In this document: positions 35,368-43,999 of the stretch, piece after piece | Position numbering within the stretch: position 1 is the first letter of the stretch | Layout: every line of letters begins with the position of its first letter | Assembly: GCF_000411975.1 (NCBI RefSeq) | Contig: NZ_ASXG01000046.1 | Location: forward strand, 62,001 to 126,000 | Length of the DNA: 64,000 bases | Direction: 5' to 3' | Source: Amycolatopsis orientalis DSM 43388 | GTDB lineage: Bacteria > Actinomycetota > Actinomycetes > Mycobacteriales > Pseudonocardiaceae | The notes under the pieces: model-generated | The model's input: the letters and a program-made list of their open reading frames with translations, nothing else | Database searches by the model: none | Told to the model about the DNA's origin: nothing | Translations under genes and position numbers: made by a program

Positions 35368-36896
35368 CGGGTGGTCCTTTCGGAGGCGCCCGCGGCGGGC
35401 CAGTACTTGTCGCGCAGCGCGGCGACGACGACCTTCCCCGCGTCGTTGCGCGGCAGGCGTTCGGTGAAGTCGACCGACCGGGGGCATTTGAAGTGCGCCA
35501 GCCGGGCCCGGCAATACTCGATCAGCTCGCGTTCGAGCCCGGGTCCCGCGGACGCCGGGTCCCGGGGTTCCACCACGGCTTTGACCTGTTCGCCGAACTC
35601 GGGGTCCGGCACGCCCAGCACGGCGAGGTCGGCGACCGCGGGATGCAGGGCGAGCACGTCCTCGACTTCGCGCGGGTACACGTTGACCCCGCCGGTGATG
35701 ATCGTGTGCCCGACCCGGCCGGTCAGATACAGAAACCCGTCGGCGTCGAGGTGCCCGAGGTCGCCGACGGTCCCCTCGGCGGTCTCCCGCACGAACCAGA
35801 CCCGGCCGGTTTCCCCGGCCGGCAGCACGGTTCCGTCCTCGGCTCGGATCTCGATCCGGCCGGAAACCGGGGTGCCCACCGATCCCGGGTGCGCGAGCCA
35901 CTCCGCCGGTCCGATCGTCGTGTGCCCATGCCCTTCCGAGGCGCCGTAGTACTCGTAGAGGACCGGCCCCCACCAGTCGAGCATCGCGCGCTTGACTTCC
36001 GGCGGGCACGGGGCGCCCGCGTGCACCGCGACCTGGTGCGAGCTCAGGTCGAACTCCCGGCGTTCGGCGTCCGGCAGCCGCAGCAGGCGCACGAACATCG
36101 TGGGCACCCATTGGCTGTGGCTGACCCGATGGCGTTCGATCGCGGCCAGCGCGGACCGCGGGTCGAACCGCTCCATCAGCACGACGGTGCCGCCCAGCTG
36201 GTGCACGGTCTGCAGAAAGGCGAAGGGCGCCGCGTGGTAGGCCGGCCCGGTCGAGAGATAGACGAGCGACTCCGGTGCGCCGACGTCGAACCGCAGCCGG
36301 CTCAGCAACGGGCCCAGCCGGACCGGAAGGTCGGCGGGACGCACGCCCGGCAACGGCTGCCGGAAGGGTTTCGGGCGGCCGGTGGTTCCCGAGCTAAACA
36401 ACAATCGCGAGCCGGCGACGTCGTCCGCCGCGTCCTGCGGCCGCGCCGCGCTGAGCGCCGCGTCGTAATCGGCGACGGCCGGCAGGCCGGCGGAGTCCGC
36501 TTCGGCGCCAGGCCCGCCGACGACCAGCCACACCGGATCCCGGCCGGCCCGCCGCGCGGCTTCGGCGGCCCTCGGCAGCAGCGCGGACGACGTGACGACC
36601 GCCGCCGGCGCGGCGTCCTCGAAGAGGGGGACCAGTTCAGACGCGGTCAGGTGCCAGTTCACCGGGGCCAGCCACCGCTCGCTGCGCAGGCACGACCAGA
36701 CGATCTCGCCCCATCGCACGTCGTTCTCGAGGCAGACCAGCACGACCTCGCCCGCCCCGACCCCGGCGTCGCGGAGCCAGCCGGCCAGCCGCGCGCTGTT
36801 GTCGTCGAGCTCGCGATAACTGCGCGATTCACCGCTGCCCGCCATCACCACGGCAAGGCGGTCGGGGCTGCTCGCCGCGTGCTGCGCTGGATACAT
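35364..36896 (-). CDS. AMP-forming acyl-CoA ligase
   Basis: 510 residues from the ATG at 36896 (GAGGTG upstream); an ATG at 36914 would add six residues, but the family begins MYPxxHA as here. ATP-binding SSGTTGRPK near 178, YYGASEGHG near 315 and TGRVGHTIITGGVNVYP near 400 mark the ANL superfamily; the C-terminal Lys lies in NDAGKVV. It resembles FadD4/bile-acid CoA ligase-like enzymes. It is first in the ten-gene minus-strand operon and divergent from the TetR gene. It should activate the carboxylic acid made by P450 and dehydrogenase action. Confidence 0.86.
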   Translation of the reverse strand: MYPAQHAASSPDRLAVVMAGSGESRSYRELDDNSARLAGWLRDAGVGAGEVVLVCLENDVRWGEIVWSCLRSERWLAPVNWHLTASELVPLFEDAAPAAVVTSSALLPRAAEAARRAGRDPVWLVVGGPGAEADSAGLPAVADYDAALSAARPQDAADDVAGSRLLFSSGTTGRPKPFRQPLPGVRPADLPVRLGPLLSRLRFDVGAPESLVYLSTGPAYHAAPFAFLQTVHQLGGTVVLMERFDPRSALAAIERHRVSHSQWVPTMFVRLLRLPDAERREFDLSSHQVAVHAGAPCPPEVKRAMLDWWGPVLYEYYGASEGHGHTTIGPAEWLAHPGSVGTPVSGRIEIRAEDGTVLPAGETGRVWFVRETAEGTVGDLGHLDADGFLYLTGRVGHTIITGGVNVYPREVEDVLALHPAVADLAVLGVPDPEFGEQVKAVVEPRDPASAGPGLERELIEYCRARLAHFKCPRSVDFTERLPRNDAGKVVVAALRDKYWPAAGASERTTR

Positions 36897-36922
36897 CGAC
36901 ACCTCGGACTTCATCGGCCAGG

Positions 36923-36943
36923 AATGTGATTGGCAGTCACATT
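36923..36943. promoter_or_regulatory. Operator candidate in the divergent ligase/TetR region
   Basis: AATGTGA (36923-36929) and TCACATT (36937-36943) are perfect inverted arms around seven bases, 27 bp upstream of the ligase start. The element lies in the only sizeable gap between the two arms of the cluster, and the TetR-family gene is divergent, so it is the best candidate for that regulator's binding site. Confidence 0.55.
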
Positions 36944-37098
36944 GACCCGGATAGCGAAGCACACCCGATGGGCCGCACGCAAGAGCGAAGTCGCCGAGAA
37001 TTGCAGGTATGCAGCCTTGACAACCGCGATGTGGCGTGGGTCAATTACCGCCGTCACAGTCGATGGCGGTCCGATCGGGCCTCCTGAGGAGGTACAAA

Positions 37099-37800
37099 GT
37101 GACGACGAGTCGCAAAGAAGCTCTGGCGGACAGCAGTGCGGACCCCGCACCGGCCGGACTGGACGACGACGTCGCCGAGCTGTTCGGCAAGGGAGCGACC
37201 ACCGAGCGAGGGGCGAAGACCCGCGCCGCGCTGGTGGCCGCGGCCACCACCTGCTTCGCCGAATTCGGGTACAACCCCACCCGCATCGCCGACATCGTGC
37301 AGAACGCCGGCGTCGCGCACGGCAGCTTCTACCGGCATTTCGCGAGCAAGGGCGAAATCCTCGTCGCGGTGGTCGAGCCGTGCGTGCGCGACCTGCTGGA
37401 GACCTCCCGCCGGTCCGAACCCGGCGAGGACGAGCGGTCCGCCCTCATCCGCGCGACGACGTCCTACTTCACCACCTACGCCCGGCACCGCCGGCTCATG
37501 CGCGTCACCCGGGAGGCCTCGGCCGCGGACCCGGAAGGATTCGCCGAGTCGTGGCTGCGCATCCGGGGCGAGTTCACCCGCCGCAACGTGCGCTGGATGA
37601 ACTCGCTCGTCCGCCGCGGCCTGATCGACCCCGAGTGCGACGTGGAGATGCTCGGCGAATCGCTCGGCGCGATGGTCGACCAGCTCGCCTACGTCAAGAT
37701 CGGCGTCCCGCAGGAGGCGCCCCGCGCCGAGCAGCTCGCGCGGATGGGCCGCACCGCGGGCGACATCTGGTACCGCGCCCTTCCTTTCCTGCCTTCCTGA
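37099..37800 (+). CDS. TetR-family regulator of the alkylphenol-type cluster
   Basis: 233 residues from a GTG at 37099 with a perfect GAGGAGG six bases upstream. The TetR helix-turn-helix spans roughly residues 38-85 (FAEFGYNPTRIADIVQNAGVAHGSFYRHF), followed by a helical ligand domain. It is divergent from the ligase operon and 46 bp ahead of the PEP-utilising gene in the same direction, so it probably represses both arms until a phenolic inducer binds. C. glutamicum creR is also next to its pathway genes, but I have no basis to call these orthologues. Confidence 0.87.
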   Translation: MTTSRKEALADSSADPAPAGLDDDVAELFGKGATTERGAKTRAALVAAATTCFAEFGYNPTRIADIVQNAGVAHGSFYRHFASKGEILVAVVEPCVRDLLETSRRSEPGEDERSALIRATTSYFTTYARHRRLMRVTREASAADPEGFAESWLRIRGEFTRRNVRWMNSLVRRGLIDPECDVEMLGESLGAMVDQLAYVKIGVPQEAPRAEQLARMGRTAGDIWYRALPFLPS

Positions 37801-37846
37801 ACCACTGCCGCCAGGCCCCCTGCCCGCTTGAGACAAAGGAGTCCTC

Positions 37847-39577
37847 ATGGTCCAGCGCTGGGTTGTCGACAACGACCCGAGTCCGAAGTTCCCGATCTAC
37901 ACCCGGGGCAATGTGGGAGAGGTGTTCCCCGACCCAGTCGCGCCGTTCTCGTGGACGATCTGGGGAATCCCGCACGCCGAGCCCGGATGGATCGAGGCGC
38001 TGGAACGGTTCGGCGCCGTCGACGCCGCCGAATTCACGCCCGGCGTCATGGAATCGCTCGGCGTTTTCGGCGGCTACGCCTACCTGAACGTCAGCATCAC
38101 CCGCATCTTCGGAGCCCGCGTGCCGGGCCTGTCGCCCGAGGCCATTGACGCCACGTTCTTCGGGGCGGAAGCGGCCAGCGCACCGCCCTACGTGCCCGGG
38201 CCGAACGACGAAAGCGCCGAACACGCCGAACGCAGCGGCAAGACCCTGGAGTGGATCCTCACCGCCACCGAGGTGCCCGAACTGGCCGCGACGCGCGACC
38301 GGATCAGGAAGATCCGCGCCGAGCGGCCCGACCTCGCCACGCTGAGCGACGCGGAGCTGCTGGAGCGGACCCGGCACTTGATCAACACCTACTGGCGGGA
38401 CCTGTGGGTGGACCACATCTTCATGACCCACTGCTCGCTCGTCGCGCCGGGGATCCTCACCGCGGTCGCGACGGAACTGGGCGATCCCGCGCTGATCACG
38501 AAGCTGATCTCCGGATTGGGAGAAGTGGACAGCGCCCGTCCGGCGTCCGCGCTCTGGGCGCTGTCGCGGACCGTCCGCGGTTCTTCCGCGCTTTCGGCCG
38601 CGTTCGACGCGGGGCTGGACGGGCTTCGCGAGCGAGTGGCCGCGGCCGGTTCCGAAGGCCCGGCCTTCCTCGACGCGTTCGACCAGTTCGTCTACGAGTT
38701 CGGCGCCCGCGGGTTCAACGAATGGGAAATGCGGTCGCGCACCTTCGAAACCCACCCGGAGCTGGCCTGGGCGGCGATCGACCGGATGCGCAACGCGCCG
38801 GACGAATCGGACCCCGCGCTCTCGCGCGAACGGCTCGCCGCCGAACGCGAGGCCACCGTCGAGCAGATCGCCGGAAAACTCGCCGCCAACCCGGAGGTCC
38901 AGGGCCAGTTCCTCGCCGGCGCACAGTCCGCGAAGACGTTCCTGACCAGCCGGGAGCGCACCAAGACGAACGTGATCACCCTGGTCCACGAAGGCCGGGT
39001 GGCGATGCGCGAGCTCGGCCGCCGGTTCGTCGAGCGCGGGCTCTTCGCCGAGATCGAGGACTTCGGCCTGCTGACCGACGACGAGTGGACGAAACTGCTC
39101 GCCGACCCGGATTCGGTGGCGCACCTGGTTTCCGAGCGCAAGGCGCAGCTCGGCGAACTCCTCGCGCTCGAGCCTCCGTTCATCGTGGCGGGCGAGGTGC
39201 CGCCGGTCGACACTTGGCGGCGGCGCACGTCGGACGTCTCGCCGGTCGTGCCCGGCGACGTCCTGCAGGGCGTCCCGGGATGCCCGGGCACGGTCACCGG
39301 CAAGGTGCGGATCGTCCGCGACCCGGCCGACCCGCGCGGGCTGGAACCGGGAGAAATCCTCGTCACGAGCATCACCGACTCGTCGTGGACCCCGCTGTTC
39401 GTCGCCGCGTCGGGCGTCGTGGTCGACCAAGGCGCGACGGTCAGCCACGCCGTCATCGTCAGCCGCGAACTGGGCGTGCCGTGCGTCGTTTCGGCCGCGG
39501 ACGCGAGCCGGCGGCTGCGCGACGGCCAGACGGTGACCGTCGACGGCGCCACCGGCACCGTCACGATTGTGGACTAG
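37847..39577 (+). CDS. PEP-utilising mobile-domain protein lacking an ATP-grasp domain (CreHI-type phosphotransferase component)
   Basis: 576 residues with AAAGGAGT before the ATG. The C-terminal 100 residues are the swivelling phosphohistidine domain: LVTSITDSSWTPLFVAA, then His534 in QGATVSHAVIVSRELGVPC. The preceding 450 residues resemble the substrate-binding middle region of rifampin phosphotransferase (for example EFGARGFNEWEMRS near 290, then a long helical stretch), but no ATP-binding domain exists. It must receive phosphate from another protein, most likely the ATP-grasp protein at 32398-34044. I infer phosphorylation of a phenolic hydroxyl. It is followed nine bases later by the P450 start. 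Confidence 0.86.
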   Translation: MVQRWVVDNDPSPKFPIYTRGNVGEVFPDPVAPFSWTIWGIPHAEPGWIEALERFGAVDAAEFTPGVMESLGVFGGYAYLNVSITRIFGARVPGLSPEAIDATFFGAEAASAPPYVPGPNDESAEHAERSGKTLEWILTATEVPELAATRDRIRKIRAERPDLATLSDAELLERTRHLINTYWRDLWVDHIFMTHCSLVAPGILTAVATELGDPALITKLISGLGEVDSARPASALWALSRTVRGSSALSAAFDAGLDGLRERVAAAGSEGPAFLDAFDQFVYEFGARGFNEWEMRSRTFETHPELAWAAIDRMRNAPDESDPALSRERLAAEREATVEQIAGKLAANPEVQGQFLAGAQSAKTFLTSRERTKTNVITLVHEGRVAMRELGRRFVERGLFAEIEDFGLLTDDEWTKLLADPDSVAHLVSERKAQLGELLALEPPFIVAGEVPPVDTWRRRTSDVSPVVPGDVLQGVPGCPGTVTGKVRIVRDPADPRGLEPGEILVTSITDSSWTPLFVAASGVVVDQGATVSHAVIVSRELGVPCVVSAADASRRLRDGQTVTVDGATGTVTIVD

Positions 39578-39585
39578 GGGAAGCT

Positions 39586-40821
39586 GTGACTGGAACGACC
39601 ACCGCCCCGCCGGGGACCGGCCCCGCTCTCGCCGACATCGACCTGATGGACATGGCGATGTTCGCGCAGGGCCGGGACGGCGCGGCCTTCCGGGTCCTGC
39701 GCGACCAGGCGCCGCTGTTCTGGAACGACGAACCGGACGACGGCCCGGGCTTCTGGTCCGTCACCCGGCACGCCGACGTGGACGCGGTCGCCAAGAACGC
39801 GGCCGTCTTCTCCTCCGCCGACGGCACCCAGATCCAAAGCCGCCGCGCCGAGGGCAAGGCGCATTCGCTGCACAACATGGACGATCCGCGCCATCTGCTG
39901 CTGCGCAAGATCACCATCGGCAGCTTCACCGCGAAGCGGGTGGAAAACTGGCGCGGGCGGGTCCACGAGGTGACCACGGCACTGCTGGACGAAGCCGCCG
40001 AGCGGGGGCAGTTCGATTTCGTCAAGGTCGTTTCCGAACGACTGCCGCTGCTGATCTTCGCCACCATGCTCGGCGTTCCCCGCGAGGACGCGCCGCTGCT
40101 GCTGCGCTGGACCAACATGATCGCCAGCGAGGACCCCGACCACGCGCCCGATCCGGACAGCCTCGCCACCGCCCGCACCGAACTGTTCGCGTATTTCCAC
40201 GCGCTGGCCGAAGAACGCCGGAAAGACCCGCGGGACGACCTGGTGAGCCTCCTGGTCCACGCGGAGGTCGAAGGACAACGGCTGCGGCCGGACGAACTCG
40301 ACCCGTACTTCCTGCTGCTGACCGTGGCCGGCAACGAGACCACCCGGAACCTGCTCTCCGGCTCGGTGGCGGTGCTCGGCGAGACCGACCAGTGGGACCG
40401 GCTCGCCGCCGAACCCGGCCTGCTCAAGCCCGGCATCGAGGAGATGCTGCGCTGGACCAGCCCGGTGATCAACATGCGGCGCACCGCGCTGACCGACACC
40501 GAACTGCACGGAAAGACCGTCCGCGCCGGGGACAAGGTCGTGCTGTGGTTCAGCTCGGCCAACCGGGACGAGCGCGTGTTCGACGAGCCCGACACCTTCC
40601 GGCTCGACCGGGACCCGAACCGGCACGTGGCGTTCGGCGCGGGCACGCACTTCTGCCTCGGCGCGCACCTGGCCCGGCTGGAGATCCGCACGTTCTACCA
40701 GGAGCTGCTGGACCGCGGCACGCGGTTCGAGCTGGCCGGCGAGCCGGTGCGGCTGCTGTCGAACTGGTTCCGCGGCATCAAGTCGCTGCCGGTCGAGGTC
40801 CGGCGGACGGGTCCGGCATGA
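39586..40821 (+). CDS. Cytochrome P450, class I (CreJ-like role)
   Basis: 411 residues from a GTG at 39586 with GGGGAAG upstream. Conserved elements are the I-helix oxygen groove TVAGNETTRN near 248, ExxR (EEMLR) near 288 and the haem-binding FGAGTHFCLG with Cys357. It is soluble and depends on ferredoxin; the [3Fe-4S] ferredoxin and reductase at 29727-31141 are the obvious partners. In the Cre pathway a P450 oxidises the alkyl group of a phosphorylated alkylphenol, and the immediately upstream phosphotransferase component supports the same here. An aliphatic or steroid substrate remains possible. Confidence 0.88.
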   Translation: MTGTTTAPPGTGPALADIDLMDMAMFAQGRDGAAFRVLRDQAPLFWNDEPDDGPGFWSVTRHADVDAVAKNAAVFSSADGTQIQSRRAEGKAHSLHNMDDPRHLLLRKITIGSFTAKRVENWRGRVHEVTTALLDEAAERGQFDFVKVVSERLPLLIFATMLGVPREDAPLLLRWTNMIASEDPDHAPDPDSLATARTELFAYFHALAEERRKDPRDDLVSLLVHAEVEGQRLRPDELDPYFLLLTVAGNETTRNLLSGSVAVLGETDQWDRLAAEPGLLKPGIEEMLRWTSPVINMRRTALTDTELHGKTVRAGDKVVLWFSSANRDERVFDEPDTFRLDRDPNRHVAFGAGTHFCLGAHLARLEIRTFYQELLDRGTRFELAGEPVRLLSNWFRGIKSLPVEVRRTGPA

Positions 40822-42281
40822 CCGCCGCCCGCCCGATCGGGGCAGATCTCTCCGGAGTACGGGACCGCGACCTGATCTACGTCGGCGGCTCCTGGGTCCG
40901 GCCGCACGGGCGCGGCGTCACCGAGGTCGAGAGCCCGTCCACCGAACAAGTCGTCGCCCGCGTCGCCGAAGCCGACGAGGCGGACACCGACCGGGCCGTC
41001 CGGGTCGCGCACCAAGCGTTTCCGGCCTGGTCGGCGACCCCGCCCGCAGAACGGATCGCGGCGGTCAGCCGGCTGGCCGCGGCCGTGGCCGCGCGGCGCG
41101 ACGCGCTCGGCGGCCTGATCTCGACCGAAGTCGGCATGCCGCTGGAACAGGCGATCGCCGCGCAGGCGACGATGCCGGTCGGTGTCCTGGAAGCGACGGT
41201 GCGCGCGGCGAACGACTACCCGTGGGAGGAGAGCGCCGGCGCCGCGGCGGTGGTGCGGCAACCGGCCGGGGTCGTCGCCGCGATCACTCCGTGGAACTTC
41301 CCGTTGCACCAGATCGCCGCGAAGGCCGGGCCGGCGCTCGTGGCCGGCTGCACGATGGTGCTCAAGCCCAGCGGTGTCGCACCGCTCAACGCGTTCGCGT
41401 TCGCCGAATGCGTCGACGAGGCCGGGATTCCGCCCGGAGTGTTCAATCTGGTCTCCGGACGCGGCTCGGTGGTCGGCGAAACCATGGTCGCGCATCCGCT
41501 CGTGGCCGTGGTGTCGTTGACCGGCAGCGTCGAATCAGGAGCCCGGGTGGGCCAGGTCGCCGCGCGCGGCATCAAGAAGGTCTGCCTGGAGCTGGGCGGG
41601 AAATCCGCCAACGTCCTGCTCGACGACGCCGATCTCGACGCCGCGGTCCCGAGCGCGGTCGCGCAGGCGTTCGGCAACAGCGGACAGGCCTGCAACGCGC
41701 TGTCGCGCTTGGCGGTCCCGCGGTCCCGACTGTCCGAAGTGGAGGAAAGACTGGTCGCCGAGGTGGAACGGATCGTCGTCGGGGATCCGTTCGAACCAGG
41801 AGTCGTCATGGGCCCGGTAGTCAATGCGGCACAACGGGAATCAGTGCGCGGGCACATCACCGGGGCGCTGCGCGACGGAGCGCGCTTGCTCACCGGGGGA
41901 ACCGAAGCCCCGGACGGCCTGAGCACCGGGTACTACCTGCCTCCGACCGTTTTCTCCGACGTCGCCTCCGATCTCGCGATCGCACAGGAAGAAGTCTTCG
42001 GGCCGGTGCTCGTCGTCCAGCCCTACGACGACCCGGACGACGCCGTGCGCATCGCCAACAGCACCCAGTTCGGCCTTTCCGGCGGAGTGTGGTCGGCAGA
42101 CCGCGCCCGCGCCCTTTCGCTCGCCCGCCGCATGCGCACCGGGCAGGTCAAGATCAACGGCGTCCGCACCCGCGACCACTTCGACGCGCCGTTCGGCGGA
42201 TTCGGCCTCTCCGGCCTCGGCCGCGAACTCGGCCGGTTCGGCATCGACGAGGTCACCGAGCCCACCGCGATCCTCGGCTGA
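40818..42281 (+). CDS. Aldehyde dehydrogenase
   Basis: 487 residues; the start ATG overlaps the P450 stop (ATGA). Landmarks are TPWNFPLHQ near 158, Glu258 in LELGGKS and the nucleophile Cys292 in NSGQACNALS. Tight coupling to the P450 gene suggests oxidation of the aldehyde formed from the P450's alcohol product to a carboxylate, the acid then being activated by the ligase at 35364-36896. It is only distantly similar to the ALDH at 3474-4946. Confidence 0.89.
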   Translation: MTAARPIGADLSGVRDRDLIYVGGSWVRPHGRGVTEVESPSTEQVVARVAEADEADTDRAVRVAHQAFPAWSATPPAERIAAVSRLAAAVAARRDALGGLISTEVGMPLEQAIAAQATMPVGVLEATVRAANDYPWEESAGAAAVVRQPAGVVAAITPWNFPLHQIAAKAGPALVAGCTMVLKPSGVAPLNAFAFAECVDEAGIPPGVFNLVSGRGSVVGETMVAHPLVAVVSLTGSVESGARVGQVAARGIKKVCLELGGKSANVLLDDADLDAAVPSAVAQAFGNSGQACNALSRLAVPRSRLSEVEERLVAEVERIVVGDPFEPGVVMGPVVNAAQRESVRGHITGALRDGARLLTGGTEAPDGLSTGYYLPPTVFSDVASDLAIAQEEVFGPVLVVQPYDDPDDAVRIANSTQFGLSGGVWSADRARALSLARRMRTGQVKINGVRTRDHFDAPFGGFGLSGLGRELGRFGIDEVTEPTAILG

Positions 42282-42365
42282 CCGCCGCCTCTTTTCGCAG
42301 TCCCCCTCAAGAGAACACCCGATGCTGTCGTGCCCGCACGACAGCCGACGAAAGGCAATGACGCC

Positions 42366-43148
42366 ATGACGAACCGACTCGAGGGCAAGTCCATCATCGT
42401 CACCGGAGCCGCCGGCGAACTCGGCCGCGCCACCGCGGTCCGGCTCGCCGCCGAAGGCGCGAACCTCACCCTCGTCGGCAGCGGCCGCACGCCGCTGGAC
42501 GAGGCGCAGGCCGCGGCGGAAGCCGAAGGGGCCAAGGTGATCGCCGTCGAGGCCGACGTGGCGACCAGCGAGGGCGTGCGCAGGTACCTCGACCGCGCCA
42601 AGGAAGCCTTCGGCCGGGTCGACGTGCTGTTCAACAACGCGGGCATCCAGGCCGCGATCGGGCCGATCGCGGAGTTCCCGGAGGAGGACTGGGACCGCGT
42701 CATGGCGGTGAACGTCCGCAGCGTCTTCCTGGGCATCAAGCACGCCGGGCCGATCATGGCCGAACAGGGCGCGGGCGTGATCGTCAACATGGCGTCGGTC
42801 GCCGGGGTGATGGGCGTGCCGCTGATCGCCAGCTACTCCGCCAGCAAGCACGCGATCATCGGCCTGACCAAGGCCGCGGCCGGCGAGCTCGCGGCCGCCG
42901 GCGTGCGGGTCAACGCCGTCGCGCCCGGCGTCATCGAGTCTCCCATGATGCGCACCATCGAAGAGGGCGCGGCGCCCGGCGCGCCCGACGCCGCCAAGCA
43001 GGCCTACACCGCGCTCACCGCGATGGGCCGGTACGGCACCCCGGAGGAGGTCGCCGCCGCGGTGGCGTTCCTGGCCAGCGACGATTCCTCTTACATGACC
43101 GGCGCCTATCTGCGCATGGACGGCGGCATGAGCGCGGGCAGCGCCTGA
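42366..43148 (+). CDS. Short-chain dehydrogenase/reductase (candidate alcohol dehydrogenase of the P450 cluster)
   Basis: 260 residues from the ATG at 42366. TGAAGELG loop, NNAG near 90, catalytic YSASK near 158 and the typical PGVIESPM after strand 6. It lies 84 bp after the aldehyde dehydrogenase and is followed by a strong hairpin, so it may close the P450-ALDH transcript. It could oxidise the alcohol produced by the P450. Confidence 0.87.
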   Translation: MTNRLEGKSIIVTGAAGELGRATAVRLAAEGANLTLVGSGRTPLDEAQAAAEAEGAKVIAVEADVATSEGVRRYLDRAKEAFGRVDVLFNNAGIQAAIGPIAEFPEEDWDRVMAVNVRSVFLGIKHAGPIMAEQGAGVIVNMASVAGVMGVPLIASYSASKHAIIGLTKAAAGELAAAGVRVNAVAPGVIESPMMRTIEEGAAPGAPDAAKQAYTALTAMGRYGTPEEVAAAVAFLASDDSSYMTGAYLRMDGGMSAGSA

Positions 43149-43170
43149 CGTCCGCCGGTCCTCGCCAGCG

Positions 43171-43206
43171 GCCGTGGCGGCCCGCGGCATCCCGGGCCGC
43201 CACGGC
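43171..43206 (+). terminator. Strong hairpin between two SDR genes
   Basis: GCCGTGGCGGCCCG (43171-43184) pairs perfectly with CGGGCCGCCACGGC (43193-43206) around an eight-base loop and is followed by TTT. The 14-bp stem lies 22 bp after the SDR stop and 18 bp before the next start, so it can end or attenuate transcription into the following genes. Confidence 0.7.
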
Positions 43207-43223
43207 TTTCCAAGGAGAAGAAC

Positions 43224-43982
43224 ATGACGCATGCGCATCCGGGCTCCGCGCTCGTGACCGGCGGGGCGGGCGGCATCGGCCGCGAGGTCGCCGCCCTGCT
43301 GGCCGGCCGCGGCCACCCGGTCGTGGTCGCCGACCTCGATCCCGGGGGACACCGGCTCGAAGACGAACTGGGCGTGCGATTCGTCCGCACCGACGTCCGG
43401 GACCCGGCCCAGATGTCGGCCGCCGTCGCCGCCGCCGAGGAGCTCGGTCCGCTCCGGTTCGTGAACCTCGGCGCCGGCCTCGCCCGCCCGACCGCGCGGC
43501 CGTTCGACCTCGACGAGTCCACAGTGGACCTGCTGCTCGACGTGAACGTCAAGGGCGCCTGGCACGGATTGTCCGCCGCGGTGCCGGCGCTGCGCCGGAC
43601 CGGCGGCGGCCGGATCGTCGTCACCGCTTCCCTCGCCGGGCTCAGCCGGTGGCCGCAGGACGCGCTGTACACCGCCAGCAAGCACGCGGTCGTCGGGCTG
43701 GTCCGCGCGCTCGGGCACGAACTGTCCGGCGAGGGCATCGGCCTGACCGCGGTCTGCCCAGGATTCGTCGATACCCCGCTCGTCCCCGACGAGTTCCGCG
43801 CCGCCGGATTCCCGCTGCTCTCCCCCGCCGACGTAGCCGAAGCCATCGTCGGGGACCACTCCCCCGGCGCCGTTTACACCCTGCAACCCGGATCGCCGCT
43901 GACCCGTTACCGTTCGACTCGCATTCCCGAGGCCGTCGACCGCGACGGCACGCCGGTTCCGGTGCCACTGCTCGGAAACTGA
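43224..43982 (+). CDS. Short-chain dehydrogenase/reductase
   Basis: 252 residues with AAGGAGAAG before the ATG. TGGAGGIG loop, acidic DLDPGG at the end of strand 2 (NAD preference), a LGAGL replacement for NNAG and catalytic YTASK near 150. The C-terminal 30 residues (proline- and arginine-rich) are unusual. It is separated from the preceding SDR by a strong hairpin and by 17 bp from the next SDR. A dehydrogenase step in the same pathway is likely. Confidence 0.85.
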   Translation: MTHAHPGSALVTGGAGGIGREVAALLAGRGHPVVVADLDPGGHRLEDELGVRFVRTDVRDPAQMSAAVAAAEELGPLRFVNLGAGLARPTARPFDLDESTVDLLLDVNVKGAWHGLSAAVPALRRTGGGRIVVTASLAGLSRWPQDALYTASKHAVVGLVRALGHELSGEGIGLTAVCPGFVDTPLVPDEFRAAGFPLLSPADVAEAIVGDHSPGAVYTLQPGSPLTRYRSTRIPEAVDRDGTPVPVPLLGN

Positions 43983-43999
43983 CCACTGTGGAGGACAAG

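Noticed and set aside
37847..39577. Rifampin phosphotransferase (antibiotic resistance)
   Set aside because: The middle and His domains are similar in style but the ATP-grasp domain needed by that enzyme is missing, and the gene is coupled to a P450.
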